From Pseudomonadota bacterium (GTDB lineage: Bacteria; Pseudomonadota; Gammaproteobacteria; Steroidobacterales; Steroidobacteraceae), in the NCBI GenBank assembly GCA_023417315.1, contig JAEZFW010000049.1, positions 124,001-188,000 on the forward strand: a stretch of DNA of 64,000 nt, read 5' to 3'. Positions 44,547 to 54,036 of this stretch are shown here, one piece after another. Made by a program: the position numbers and the translations under genes. A model generated the notes under the pieces. The model had not been told where the DNA came from and did no database searches. It saw nothing but the letters and a program-made list of their open reading frames with translations. Position 1 is the first letter of the stretch. Each line of letters begins with the position of its first letter.

Positions 44547-45209
44547 ATGAAGATTCTCGCGATCGATACCGCCACCGAACGTTGCTCTGTGGCTTTGTGC
44601 GTCGATGGGCAGTGCTTTGAGCGGGCGGTCGATACGCAGCGCGGTCATGCGGAGATCGTGTTGCCCATGGTCGATGAGGTGCTGCGTGAGGCCGGTGTGG
44701 CGCTCGCAGACCTCGACGGCATTGCTTATGGCCGCGGGCCTGGCGCCTTTACCGGTGTACGCATCGCGATCGGCGTCGTGCAAGGACTCGCGTTCGGCGC
44801 GCGATTGCCGACCGTCGGCATCTCCGATCTCGCCGCCGTCGCTCAGCAGGTCGCGGCTCCGAATGGGCGCGTCCTCGTGTGCATGGACGCGCGGATGTCG
44901 GAGGTTTATTGGGCGTTGTTCGAGACAAGTACGGACGGCGCAGTGAATGCAGCGAGTGAGGAGCGCGTAACGACGCCGACCGACGTTGCTGCGGAAGGTG
45001 TAACAACGCTTGCTGGCACTGGATTCTCCGCCCACCCGGACCTGCGCGCCCGCTGGCCCGAAGCTCTCGTTCACGACCGCGTGTTACCGCGCGCACGTGA
45101 GATCGCGCAGCTCGGGGCATTCGCACTGCGTGCAGGCCAAGGTCAGCCTGCCGCGCACGCCCAGCCCGTATACTTGAGGGATCAGGTGACTTTCGTGAAA
45201 GGCGTGTGA
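44547..45209 (+). CDS. tsaB: tRNA threonylcarbamoyladenosine biosynthesis protein TsaB
   Basis: A 220-residue ASKHA-fold protein, partner of TsaD and TsaE in making t6A37 in ANN-decoding tRNAs. It opens with MKILAIDTATERCSVAL, then GHAEIVLPMVDEVLREAG and the conserved IAYGRGPGAFTGVRIAIGV, plus GLAFGARLPTVGISDLAAV. Length is near that of the E. coli protein (231). It is followed after 81 bases by phoB, with a probable Pho box in between, so it is likely a separate unit. Confidence 0.92.
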   Translation: MKILAIDTATERCSVALCVDGQCFERAVDTQRGHAEIVLPMVDEVLREAGVALADLDGIAYGRGPGAFTGVRIAIGVVQGLAFGARLPTVGISDLAAVAQQVAAPNGRVLVCMDARMSEVYWALFETSTDGAVNAASEERVTTPTDVAAEGVTTLAGTGFSAHPDLRARWPEALVHDRVLPRAREIAQLGAFALRAGQGQPAAHAQPVYLRDQVTFVKGV

Positions 45210-45218
45210 CAAACCTCG

Positions 45219-45252
45219 GTTTAATCGAACTGTCACATTCCATTGTTCTAAT
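45219..45252 (+). promoter_or_regulatory. candidate Pho box and -10 of phoBR
   Basis: CTGTCAC (45230-45236) matches the 7-base PhoB half-site, with a weaker GTTTAAT exactly 11 bases before it (45219-45225). TCTAAT at 45247-45252 starts 10 bases after the half-site, the spacing usual for PhoB-dependent promoters. It implies autoregulation of phoBR. Confidence 0.5.
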
Positions 45253-45290
45253 GTTGCCAACGAGTTAAGGCAACTTCGTCGATTGTTCAC

Positions 45291-45986
45291 ATGGCAGCGA
45301 AGCAGATTCTGATCGTTGAGGACGAGCGACCCATCCGGGAGATGATTGCTTTCGGGTTACGGCGGGGTGGATTCGAAGTGCGCGAGGCCGCCGATGTCGG
45401 CGAAGCGCGCACGAGCATCGCGAACCAACGCCCTGACCTAGTCCTCATCGATTGGATGCTACCGGACATGAGCGGCCTCGAGCTCACGCGCTCGCTCAAG
45501 CGCGACAAGGACACGCAGGATGTCCCCGTGATCATGCTCACCGCCCGTGCGGAAGAGCAGGACAAGGTCATGGGCTTAGACAGCGGCGCGGACGATTACG
45601 TCACCAAGCCTTTCTCGCCCCGAGAGCTCCTCGCCCGCATCAACGCGGTGCTGCGTCGTGCAACGGCCGGGAATGGTGAGGATGTCGTCGAGGCCGAAGG
45701 TCTCGTGCTCGATGCTGCGAGTCATCGTGTAATGGCCGGCGATCAGACCGTGCAACTCGGACCCACCGAGTATCGTTTATTGTCGTTCTTCATGACGCAT
45801 GCGGAGCGGGTGTACAGTCGCGCTCAGTTGTTGGATCGCGTATGGGGCGGCAACGTTTATGTGGAAGAGCGAACGGTCGATGTGCACATCAGACGCCTGC
45901 GTAAGGCGCTCGAAGAGTTCAACTACGATCGCTTCATTCAAACGGTGCGCGGTTCCGGATATCGCTTCTCCACGCGCGCGGAGTAG
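45291..45986 (+). CDS. phoB: phosphate regulon response regulator PhoB
   Basis: A 231-residue OmpR-family regulator. The receiver holds acidic residues in [12 protein letters not shown], the phospho-acceptor D54 in [12 protein letters not shown] and the lysine in [17 protein letters not shown]. The C-terminal winged helix has [40 protein letters not shown] and [12 protein letters not shown] with the wing GSGYRFS. Sequence and length match PhoB closely ([21 protein letters not shown]). It begins 81 bases after tsaB behind a probable Pho box and is followed 3 bases later by phoR. Phosphorylated PhoB should bind the Pho boxes found at 47369, 53936 and 58058. Confidence 0.94.
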   Translation: MAAKQILIVEDERPIREMIAFGLRRGGFEVREAADVGEARTSIANQRPDLVLIDWMLPDMSGLELTRSLKRDKDTQDVPVIMLTARAEEQDKVMGLDSGADDYVTKPFSPRELLARINAVLRRATAGNGEDVVEAEGLVLDAASHRVMAGDQTVQLGPTEYRLLSFFMTHAERVYSRAQLLDRVWGGNVYVEERTVDVHIRRLRKALEEFNYDRFIQTVRGSGYRFSTRAE

Positions 45987-45989
45987 CCG

Positions 45990-47324
45990 ATGAAACTGCC
46001 GGCCGGGCTGTCCACGATCGGCTGGCAGGCGGCGTATCGGCTCGCGGCAGCGCTGCTGCTCGCTTTGCTGCTCGGGCTCATCACTGGCCGCATGGCCCTC
46101 TCCTTCGCGATCGTGCTGGGGATTTACGCATTCGTACAGAACTGGAACTTGTCGCGGCTGGAACGATGGTTGCGCTTTCGGCGCACGCAGCCGCCACCCG
46201 ACATCAGTGGACCCTGGGGTGACGTCGTGGCGATCGTGAGCCGCATCTATAGGCGCAAGCAGTACCACCGTTCACGCGTCATCGAACTGTTACGCGAGTT
46301 TCGTCGTCTCACGACCGCAATGCCGGAAGGCGCCGTGCTGCTGGGTCCGGAGAACGAGATCCTGTGGTTCAACGGTCGAGCGGGGGAATGGCTCGGACTG
46401 CGGCGTAAGCGCGATTTCGGCATTCGTATCGAAAATCTCGTCCGTCACCCTGCCTTCATCCACTATCTCCACACAGGCACGCCGGTTCAGGGCGTCGTCA
46501 TCCAGGAGACCGGTCACGGCGGCAGCCGCTGGCTATCGTTCAACGTCGTGCGTAGCGATACCGGTGTGCGGCAGTTGTTGATCGTGCGTGACGTGAGTCG
46601 TGAGCAGCAGCTCGAGTCGATGCGCAAAGATTTCGTCGCCAATGCTTCACACGAGCTCAGATCGCCATTGACGGTCATCAGCGGTTATCTGGATGCGCTT
46701 GCCGATGATGAGAAACTCGATGCGACCTGGAGCTCTCCGGTGCTCGAGATGCGTCGCCAGGCGGAGCGCATGAGCACGATCATCAATGAGCTGCTGGAGC
46801 TGTCGAAGCTCGAATCGAGCGACAATCCCAAGGACGATCAGCCTGTCGACATCGCCGGCTTGCTTGCGTTGTTACGTAGAGAGGTGATGCAGCTCGAGGT
46901 GCGTCCTAAGCACATCGATGTCAAGATCGAAACCGATGCACTGCTGCTCGGCTCAGAGTCGGAACTGCACTCCATCGTTTCCAACCTCCTGTCCAATGCT
47001 GTGAAATACACCTCGGCCGATGGCGAAGTGCAGCTGCGTTGGTGGACCGACGAGGCAGGGGCACACATCTCCGTGCGTGACACGGGCATTGGGATCGCAG
47101 CCGAGCACATCCCGCGGCTCACCGAACGTTTCTACCGTGTGGATCCAGGTCGCGCCCGATCGATGGGCGGAGCCGGCTTGGGACTTGCGATTGTGAAACA
47201 TGCTTTGCAGCGTCATGACGCAACGCTGCGCATCAAGAGTAGAGAAGGCGCCGGCAGCACCTTCACCTGCGATTTTCCGCCGCAGCGGATCGTTCCCCGC
47301 CAGCAAGAGGCGGCGACTGTCTAA
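45990..47324 (+). CDS. phoR: phosphate regulon sensor histidine kinase PhoR
   Basis: A 444-residue inner-membrane kinase with PhoR architecture: two short N-terminal membrane segments (about residues 15-50) with almost no periplasmic loop, a charged linker, a PAS domain (about 105-205, ILWFNGRAGEWLGL), the phospho-acceptor H221 in FVANASHELRSPLTVISGYL, and ATPase boxes IVSNLLSNAVKYTSADG, VRDTGIGIAAEHIP and GGAGLGLAIVKHAL. The lack of a periplasmic sensor fits the model in which PhoR reads PstSCAB/PhoU activity. It starts 3 bases after phoB. Confidence 0.93.
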   Translation: MKLPAGLSTIGWQAAYRLAAALLLALLLGLITGRMALSFAIVLGIYAFVQNWNLSRLERWLRFRRTQPPPDISGPWGDVVAIVSRIYRRKQYHRSRVIELLREFRRLTTAMPEGAVLLGPENEILWFNGRAGEWLGLRRKRDFGIRIENLVRHPAFIHYLHTGTPVQGVVIQETGHGGSRWLSFNVVRSDTGVRQLLIVRDVSREQQLESMRKDFVANASHELRSPLTVISGYLDALADDEKLDATWSSPVLEMRRQAERMSTIINELLELSKLESSDNPKDDQPVDIAGLLALLRREVMQLEVRPKHIDVKIETDALLLGSESELHSIVSNLLSNAVKYTSADGEVQLRWWTDEAGAHISVRDTGIGIAAEHIPRLTERFYRVDPGRARSMGGAGLGLAIVKHALQRHDATLRIKSREGAGSTFTCDFPPQRIVPRQQEAATV

Positions 47325-47368
47325 TCAGCTCGTCGACGCCGACCGTTCTGGCCGGCACGTGTTGCACG

Positions 47369-47412
47369 CTGTCACGCGACTGTCATACCGCTGTCGCTGA
47401 TCTGTCATTCAT
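47369..47412 (+). promoter_or_regulatory. four-unit Pho box upstream of a lipoprotein/TonB-receptor locus
   Basis: Four successive units in exact 11-base phase start at 47369, 47380, 47391 and 47402: CTGTCAC, CTGTCAT, CTGTCGC and CTGTCAT, each followed by four spacer bases. This is the PhoB direct-repeat pattern doubled, with three of four units perfect or one base off. TACCTT at 47419-47424, 10 bases after the last half-site, is a plausible -10 box. Confidence 0.87.
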
Positions 47413-47508
47413 CCCGCCTACCTTTCCCCACGTCAAACAGAACGTCTAACGGGGCTGCGCGTTTGCGCGGATTTGTATTTCCAGTGTGTCGTCTTCGGGA
47501 GCGACTTA

Positions 47509-49086
47509 ATGAGAACTTCTCAGTGGATCATTGCGGGTGCGGTGGCTTTGGCGTTGGCAGGCTGCGGGTCAGACGAAATTTCGTCGGCAGGTGCCGGCAA
47601 CGTCACGATCAATAACCCGCCTCCGGTGAATCAGAATCCAGATCCGAATCCGAATCCGGATCCGCAACAGCCCGATCTCGTCGAGCCAGCCACCGGCTGT
47701 CCCACGATTACGGATCCGGCAGGCCTGCGCGATGACGGAACCATCACTGGACCGACGGGTACGTATCGAGTTTGCGCGCTGCCGAATCAACTCACTCGCA
47801 GTGTGACGCTGGCTCGAGTTCCCGGCTTGCTCTACGCGCTCGATGGCCGCGTCGATGTCGGTCCTGACCGAGGGGCCGCACCGACAGCGGATGCGCCGGT
47901 TGTTTTGACGATCGACCCCGGGGTCGTGATCTTCGCGCAGACGGGTGTTTCATGGCTCGCAGTCAACCGCGGTAATCAGATCAATGCGGTCGGCACGGCG
48001 GAACAGCCGATCGTCTTCACGAGCCGTGACAACGTCCTCGGACTCGCAACCGACGACTCGCAAGGTCAGTGGGGTGGTGTGGTGTTGCTCGGACGCGCAC
48101 CGATCACGGACTGCACTGTGGCTCCCGCGGCAACACCGGGGTCGGTGAATTGCGAGCGACAGACGGAAGGTGCGGTGGATCCGGCGTACTTCGGCGGAGC
48201 GACGCCTGAAGACAACAGCGGCACGCTTCGATACGTTCAGATTCGCTATTCGGGCTACGTCTTGTCTGGCAACAACGAGCTGCAATCGCTCACGCTCGGC
48301 GGCGTGGGAAGTGGTACCACGATCGAGTATTTCCAATCTCACAACAGCTCGGATGACGGCTTCGAGAATTTCGGCGGTCGTGTGCACATGCGCCGAGTGG
48401 TGATCACCGGCGCGGATGACGACAGCATCGATCTCGACACGGGCTACAAAGGCACGCTTCAGTACGTCATCGCGGTTCAAAAGAACTCGGGCGCTGCCGA
48501 TTCGATCATCGAGCTCGATTCCGCGAACGCGCTCGAGGATCAAACGCCTCGCACGCACATGAAGGTTGCGAACTTCACGTTCGTCCATCGCAATCCGGCC
48601 ACGGGCAACAATGCAGCCATGCTGTTCCGAGGAAAGGCCGATGTGACGATGGTGAATGGCGTCGTTACGAGCCCGATGGCGTGTCTGCGCTTGAATGGCA
48701 GCAACATCCTTACGACGGATGCAGCAACTGACAAAATTGGGCCGCCGTCATTCCAGTCAGTCGCCATGCAGTGTGCTGTCGATGCGTTCGTCGGTTCGGG
48801 CGGCTTGACGGCTCAGCAGGTGGCCGATGCCTTCAACGCTGGCGCGAACAACAACGCCGCTTTCACGGCGACTCTCGCTGATACGTTCGTGAACGGTGCG
48901 AACGAAACGGCAGTCGTGGCGACGGATCCGCAGACACTGGACGCGGCGTTCGATGCTACGAGCTACGTCGGCGCGGTGAGAGATGCCAATGACACGTGGT
49001 TCGCGGGCTGGACGTGCAATTCTGCCACTGCGAGCTTCGGCGCGACCAGCGCAGCGTGTACCTCACTGCCGTCGCTTGCCGACTGA
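47509..49086 (+). CDS. Pho-regulated lipoprotein with beta-helix-like repeats
   Basis: A 525-residue lipoprotein from ATG 47509 (GGGAG ribosome-binding site): RTSQWIIAGAVALALAGC with the lipobox, a low-complexity NPDPNPNPDP linker, then a long domain rich in Asn, Asp and Thr. Segments such as FAQTGVSWLAVNRGNQINAV, GTAEQPIVFTSRDN, LRYVQIRYSGYVLSG and IEYFQSHNSSDDGFENFGG suggest a right-handed parallel beta-helix. Cysteines are few and paired toward the C terminus. No catalytic motif is clear. It lies behind a four-unit Pho box and 90 bases before the TonB receptor gene, so it may capture or process a phosphorus source at the cell surface. Confidence 0.75.
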   Translation: MRTSQWIIAGAVALALAGCGSDEISSAGAGNVTINNPPPVNQNPDPNPNPDPQQPDLVEPATGCPTITDPAGLRDDGTITGPTGTYRVCALPNQLTRSVTLARVPGLLYALDGRVDVGPDRGAAPTADAPVVLTIDPGVVIFAQTGVSWLAVNRGNQINAVGTAEQPIVFTSRDNVLGLATDDSQGQWGGVVLLGRAPITDCTVAPAATPGSVNCERQTEGAVDPAYFGGATPEDNSGTLRYVQIRYSGYVLSGNNELQSLTLGGVGSGTTIEYFQSHNSSDDGFENFGGRVHMRRVVITGADDDSIDLDTGYKGTLQYVIAVQKNSGAADSIIELDSANALEDQTPRTHMKVANFTFVHRNPATGNNAAMLFRGKADVTMVNGVVTSPMACLRLNGSNILTTDAATDKIGPPSFQSVAMQCAVDAFVGSGGLTAQQVADAFNAGANNNAAFTATLADTFVNGANETAVVATDPQTLDAAFDATSYVGAVRDANDTWFAGWTCNSATASFGATSAACTSLPSLAD

Positions 49087-49176
49087 TCGTCAGCGAAGAG
49101 ATCGGGTGGATCGCGAAGTGAGTCGCGATCCGCCTTCTTGAGTTTGAATCCGATAAAGAAATCGATAGGAATACAC

Positions 49177-51849
49177 ATGGCCATATCGCGCACCTGGGGC
49201 ATGTTGCTCGCTGCCACCGCATTGACTACCCCAGCCTTTGCTCAAGCGCCCATCGAAGTCGATGCGGCCGAGCAGGCTGACAGCAGCACTAGCGCGTCAC
49301 CTCAAGAGACCGATGCCGGTGAGGCGATCGATGTTTCGATGGCGGGAGGCATTCCAACCGTCACGGTCGAGGGTCGCCGCGAGCGCAACGTGCAACGCGA
49401 AACGACTCAAGTCATCACAGTGCTGTCGAACGAAGACATCGCGAGAACCGGCGAAGGCGACATCGCGGGGGCGCTCGGTCGCGTGACCGGCTTGAGCGTC
49501 GTCGGCAGCGGATTTGTCTATGTGCGCGGCTTGGGCGATCGGTACTCGCTGGCTCTCTTGAACGGGTCTCCCTTGCCAAGTCCAGAACCGCTGCGTCGCG
49601 CCGTGCCGCTCGATCTATTCCCGACGGACTTGATGGCTTCGTCTTTGGTGCAGAAAACTTACTCGCCTAACTTCCCAGGCGAGTTTGGCGGCGGCGTGAT
49701 CAACCTGACCACGCTCGCCATTCCCACGCATCCCTTCTTGGATGTGAGCGTCGGCATCAGCGGCGACACCGAGACGACGGGGCAGGTGGGCTACGACTAT
49801 TATGGCAACGAGTACGATTGGACCGGCTATGGCAACCGCGACCTCCCGCCCGCACTCGCAAGCTTCTTTGCGAGCGGCGAGCGTCTGAGCGCAGGCAATA
49901 TCGATTCCGGTGCGATCGCAAGTCAGCTCGTGAGCCGCAACAACGGGTTGGTTCAGAAGATCGATGAGATACCGCCGAACTACTCGGGCACCATCACTGG
50001 CGGCAATACATGGTTGATCGGCGACTCGGAGCTCGGCGTCATTGCGACGGCAGGATTTAACAACGGCTGGAGAACGCGGGACAACGTCGAGCAAACGCCC
50101 GCGAGCTTCGATCTTTCGGTCATCGACAAGGATTACCGCAGCGTCGCGACAGAGAATCGCGCGGTCGCGAACGCGCTCGTTGGGTTAGGGTATGGCTTCG
50201 GCGAAGGTCACACGCTGCGATGGACCAACCTCTATATCCACGACACATTGAAACGAACGAGTCTCGCGGAAGGCAAGCAAAACAGTCAGCGCCCGGGCGT
50301 CGACTTCTTCGATCAAACGACGGCGCTGTATGAGCGCGAGTTGCTGAGCACGCAGCTCACCGGCGAGTTCAAGCTCGAACCTCTGACCGTAAGCACGCGC
50401 GCCTCTTACTCGACCTCCGAGCGTGAAGCACCCTACGAGCTCGGCATCGGCTACGTGCGTACGAATCAGGCTGCAAGTCCCTATGGTGCGTACTTCATCA
50501 ATCGCTTGGACAACGGTCAAAGCGGCTATGCGGACATCGCGTTCTCTCACTTGGAAGAGGACTTGTGGTCGGCGGGTGTCGATCTGACCGCGCAGGTGCT
50601 GCCTCGTCTTGCGGTGTCGGGCGGTCTCGAGATTGCCGATACGCAACGCGACTCCATTCGCCGTGCGTTCCAGATCGTCGCGCCCTCGAGCTTCCCGAGC
50701 GGCGTCGCCATGCTGCGGCCCGATTTTCTGTTGAGCCCCGCGGTCATCGACTTCTACGACATCGGCTTGATCGAGACCACGGAGACCGATCCTGCCTTCA
50801 CTGCTCAGCTGCGCACCGAGTCAGCGTACGCACAGATGCAGGCGGAGGTCGCCGATGGCGTGGAGCTGAGCGCTGGCGCGCGGTTCGAGCGCGGTGAACA
50901 GGACGTTCGTCCTCTGCAGGTCTTCAATACGTTGACCAACTCTGGCGCATCGACCCGCATCGAGGAGGACTATTGGCTGCCCACGGCCACCTTCACATAC
51001 AAGTTCCTCGACACCATGCAGGTGCGCTTCAATGCATCGAAGACGATCGCGCGGCCTCAGTTCCGCGAGCTGATGTTCCAGGTGTACTACGATCCGGAAG
51101 CGAACCGTCAGTATCGCGGCAATCCTTTGCTGACCGATAGCGAGTTCCTGAATGCGGAAGTGCGCTACGAATGGTATTTCGCGCCTGAGCAGCGCTTCTC
51201 GGTGGCAGCCTTCTACAAGGATATCGATAGGCCGATCGAAGCGTTCACCGGATTCAACGACAACAGACCCGAAACGAGCTTCGCCAATGCGCCGCAGGCA
51301 GTGCTCTACGGTGCAGAGATGGAAGTGCAGAAGTACTTCCCGCTGGCTGAGTGGTTCGACGGCGAGTTCCTGAGCTCACGCCGAGCCGTCATCATCGGCA
51401 ACTATACGTACACGGACTCTGAGATCAACGTCGATGACGATGATACCGTCAGTGTGTTCGGCACGACGACGCAGCCGGCGAGCAACTTCTTCGCGGACGG
51501 CAGTCAGCTCACGGGACAGTCGGATCATCTCGTCAACCTGCAGTTCGGTCTCGAGAGCGAAAGCGGCTTGTCGCAACAGACGATCCTACTTTCGTACGCG
51601 AGCGATCGCGTGACGAGCCGCGGGCCGGCGGGTTTGCCGGATATCTACGAGTCGCCTGGCTTACGGGTGGATTTCGTGGCGCGCCAAGCACTGAACCTGT
51701 TCAACACCGACTTGGAAGCCAAGCTCGAGATCAGAAGTATCTTCGGCGAGGACTACAAAGAGTTTCAGGAGCGTGCGGGCAACACGGTGTACTACAACCG
51801 CTACGACGTAGGCACCGCAATTTCCGCTTCAGTCACGATGAATTTCTGA
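49177..51849 (+). CDS. TonB-dependent outer-membrane receptor
   Basis: An 890-residue receptor. ATG 49177 (AGGA ribosome-binding site) gives a signal peptide (WGMLLAATALTTPAFA). The TonB box-like ETDAGEAIDV region is followed by a plug domain (REVTTQVITVLSNEDIART-like segment, YVRGLGDRYSLALLNGSPLP, FPGEFGGGVINLTT) and a 22-strand-type barrel that ends in the terminal phenylalanine (ISASVTMNF). Family members import siderophores, cobalamin, sugars or organophosphates. Genomic position (Pho-boxed lipoprotein before it, S9 peptidase after it) suggests phosphorus acquisition, possibly of a phosphorylated organic compound. The substrate is not evident from sequence. Confidence 0.9.
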   Translation: MAISRTWGMLLAATALTTPAFAQAPIEVDAAEQADSSTSASPQETDAGEAIDVSMAGGIPTVTVEGRRERNVQRETTQVITVLSNEDIARTGEGDIAGALGRVTGLSVVGSGFVYVRGLGDRYSLALLNGSPLPSPEPLRRAVPLDLFPTDLMASSLVQKTYSPNFPGEFGGGVINLTTLAIPTHPFLDVSVGISGDTETTGQVGYDYYGNEYDWTGYGNRDLPPALASFFASGERLSAGNIDSGAIASQLVSRNNGLVQKIDEIPPNYSGTITGGNTWLIGDSELGVIATAGFNNGWRTRDNVEQTPASFDLSVIDKDYRSVATENRAVANALVGLGYGFGEGHTLRWTNLYIHDTLKRTSLAEGKQNSQRPGVDFFDQTTALYERELLSTQLTGEFKLEPLTVSTRASYSTSEREAPYELGIGYVRTNQAASPYGAYFINRLDNGQSGYADIAFSHLEEDLWSAGVDLTAQVLPRLAVSGGLEIADTQRDSIRRAFQIVAPSSFPSGVAMLRPDFLLSPAVIDFYDIGLIETTETDPAFTAQLRTESAYAQMQAEVADGVELSAGARFERGEQDVRPLQVFNTLTNSGASTRIEEDYWLPTATFTYKFLDTMQVRFNASKTIARPQFRELMFQVYYDPEANRQYRGNPLLTDSEFLNAEVRYEWYFAPEQRFSVAAFYKDIDRPIEAFTGFNDNRPETSFANAPQAVLYGAEMEVQKYFPLAEWFDGEFLSSRRAVIIGNYTYTDSEINVDDDDTVSVFGTTTQPASNFFADGSQLTGQSDHLVNLQFGLESESGLSQQTILLSYASDRVTSRGPAGLPDIYESPGLRVDFVARQALNLFNTDLEAKLEIRSIFGEDYKEFQERAGNTVYYNRYDVGTAISASVTMNF

Positions 51850-51886
51850 TCGTGATCGAATCAAGGTCGATAGGGTAAGCGCAAGG

Positions 51887-53851
51887 ATGCGCTTGGGCTG
51901 TGCGGTTCGCAGCTCCTGTAAGACAGCCACTCCATCGAAGCGCCTTCACTTGCGCAGGGCACATTGGCGCCACGCGGTTATCGCGCTCTTGGGGTGCGCG
52001 ATGCACATCGCTGCAAGCGCCGCTGCATCAGATGACGTTCGAGACTACGCGCGAGCCCCCGCATTTGGATTGCCAGCGCTCTCGCCGACGGGTGCGCTGC
52101 TCAGCTATGTCGAGCAAAGCGACGAACGTCAGAGCGTTCTAGTTCGCAGGTTGGAGGACGGTACGGCGCGCACGATACTGAGCGTCGAATCCAGGCGCGA
52201 ACGCGTTCGTTGGTGCGATTGGCCGACTGAGGACACTCTGCTGTGTGGGACCCTCGTGCCAGTCCGTGCGCCCGATCGCATCATCGAAACGACACGCCTC
52301 TACGCAATCGATCTCGCCACAGGGCGTGTGCGCGAGTTGAATCGCCATCTGCACGATGCGAACCGTGATCACGTCGTCGACCTGGTTGCCGCTGATCGCC
52401 CCGGACAGATTCTCCTGCAACACGATACGACGGGGCGAGGCTACCCTCAGGTCTCGTCACTCGATATCAGAACGGGCGAGTTGAGCACCGTGGTTCGTGC
52501 ACATCCGCCTGTGCGCAGGTGGATGAGCGATGCCCGTGGCGTCGTGCGCCTTGGATTTGCGTACGCCGACGGAGACGGCAGCCTGTTCATCCTCGGCGAT
52601 GAACCCGAGAGTTGGAAGCTGCTGTTGAAGCAGTCGCTCGATGACATCGGGGCCGTTGGTCCGCTTGCATTTGGCGCAACGCAAACCGAGTTGTTCGCAC
52701 TCAAGCATCGCCATGGACGAAGCGCTCTGTTTCGCTGGGACCTTGAGCGTCCCGATCAGCTTGCACTGCTTCTTGCCGACGATGTCTTCGATGTTTCAGG
52801 TCCTGTCATTCTGCATCCGCAATCGCGCGCGTTGTTGGCTGTCCAGTACGCCGCGGACGCGGAGCGTCGTCATTACTTCGATCCAGCAGAGGCGGCGACT
52901 GCCGCCTGGCTCGACGAACAGCTGCCGGACGCAGTCAACCTTGTGATTGATCGTAGTCAGGATAATCGGCGACAACTCGTTCTATCGGGCGGCGACGTCG
53001 AGGCCCCGAGCCTTTATCTATTCGATGCCGAGCGGAAGAGCTTGGCGTTAATCGGGCACAACTATCCGGAGTTGGAAGATCGCCCGCTCGCGAGGATGCA
53101 GTCGATCACGTACGCCGCGCGCGACGGCCAGCGTATTCCTGCCTTTCTGACGTTGCCCCAGAAGGCTTCAGCGAAGGTGCCTGCGATCGTTCTTCCTCAC
53201 GGAGGACCGGAAGCACGCACGGTCAAAGGCTTCGATCCACTCGTTCAGTTCCTGGCAGCGCAAGGCTACGCCGTCCTCCAGATGAACTTCCGAGGATCCC
53301 TCGGCTACGGCGCTCGATTTGCTGCGGCGGGCGTGGGTCAATGGGGTGGTGTCATTCACAACGACATCACCGATGGTGCGCGATGGCTGATCGAGCAGAA
53401 CATTGCCGATCCCGTGCGGGTGTGCATCGTCGGCAGCAGTTTCGGCGGCTATGCAGCCTTGCTCGGCGCGACTCGCGAGTCGCAATGGTATGCGTGCGCT
53501 GCAAGCTTCGGGGGCGTGTCAGATCTGCTTGCGATGTCGCAATACACCGAGCGATTGCGAGATGCGGATGTATGGCGACGACGCTTTGGCGGCAGCTCCC
53601 GAGCCCTGTGGCAGATGTCGCCGATGGCGCGCGTTCAAGCGACCGAAACGCCGGTGCTGCTAATGCATGGTCGACACGACGCTGTCGTACCGATCAGCCA
53701 ATCGAAACGCTTCGCCCGAGTGCTACGTAAAGCGGGTAAGTCCCACCGAATCTTCGAACGAGCTGACTGCGATCACGAAATGACGCTGCAAAGTTGTCGA
53801 CTCGCTTTCTTCACCGAGTTGAAAGAATTCGTGTCGGATGCAATCGACTGA
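51887..53851 (+). CDS. secreted S9-family (prolyl-oligopeptidase-like) peptidase
   Basis: A 654-residue protein with a long basic signal region (hydrophobic core HAVIALLGCAMHIAASAAA), an N-terminal beta-propeller region (LPALSPTGALLSYVEQSD onward) and a C-terminal alpha/beta-hydrolase domain. The catalytic serine is S518 in VCIVGSSFGGYAALLG (GxSxGG); the Asp and His are in LLMHGRHDAVVPISQSKRF and RADCDHEMTL. S9C-type members cleave short peptides in the periplasm. It starts 37 bases after the TonB receptor gene and probably belongs to the Pho-controlled operon. Why a peptidase is Pho-linked is unclear. Confidence 0.85.
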   Translation: MRLGCAVRSSCKTATPSKRLHLRRAHWRHAVIALLGCAMHIAASAAASDDVRDYARAPAFGLPALSPTGALLSYVEQSDERQSVLVRRLEDGTARTILSVESRRERVRWCDWPTEDTLLCGTLVPVRAPDRIIETTRLYAIDLATGRVRELNRHLHDANRDHVVDLVAADRPGQILLQHDTTGRGYPQVSSLDIRTGELSTVVRAHPPVRRWMSDARGVVRLGFAYADGDGSLFILGDEPESWKLLLKQSLDDIGAVGPLAFGATQTELFALKHRHGRSALFRWDLERPDQLALLLADDVFDVSGPVILHPQSRALLAVQYAADAERRHYFDPAEAATAAWLDEQLPDAVNLVIDRSQDNRRQLVLSGGDVEAPSLYLFDAERKSLALIGHNYPELEDRPLARMQSITYAARDGQRIPAFLTLPQKASAKVPAIVLPHGGPEARTVKGFDPLVQFLAAQGYAVLQMNFRGSLGYGARFAAAGVGQWGGVIHNDITDGARWLIEQNIADPVRVCIVGSSFGGYAALLGATRESQWYACAASFGGVSDLLAMSQYTERLRDADVWRRRFGGSSRALWQMSPMARVQATETPVLLMHGRHDAVVPISQSKRFARVLRKAGKSHRIFERADCDHEMTLQSCRLAFFTELKEFVSDAID

Positions 53852-53935
53852 AAGGAGCCGAGGCGCGATTGCGAGGCTCGTGAGAATTCGCGCTTCGTCT
53901 TCGAACTGTCATAGTTTGGCTTCGCTCGCTGCCTC

Positions 53936-53969
53936 CTGAAATGTTTCTGTAACAAACGCGCCGTATAAA
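53936..53969 (+). promoter_or_regulatory. Pho box and -10 box of the porin gene
   Basis: CTGAAATGTTT and CTGTAACAAAC form two 11-base units (starts 53936 and 53947). The -10 box TATAAA (53964-53969) starts 10 bases after the second half-site, the spacing expected for PhoB promoters. A lone CTGTCAT lies further upstream, ending about 20 bases earlier. Confidence 0.7.
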
Positions 53970-54036
53970 GCCGCCTACAAGAAGGGCGGCGACGTACGCA
54001 GGCCTTTGCTACCAGGCCATTCAGGAGTGAGCCAAC

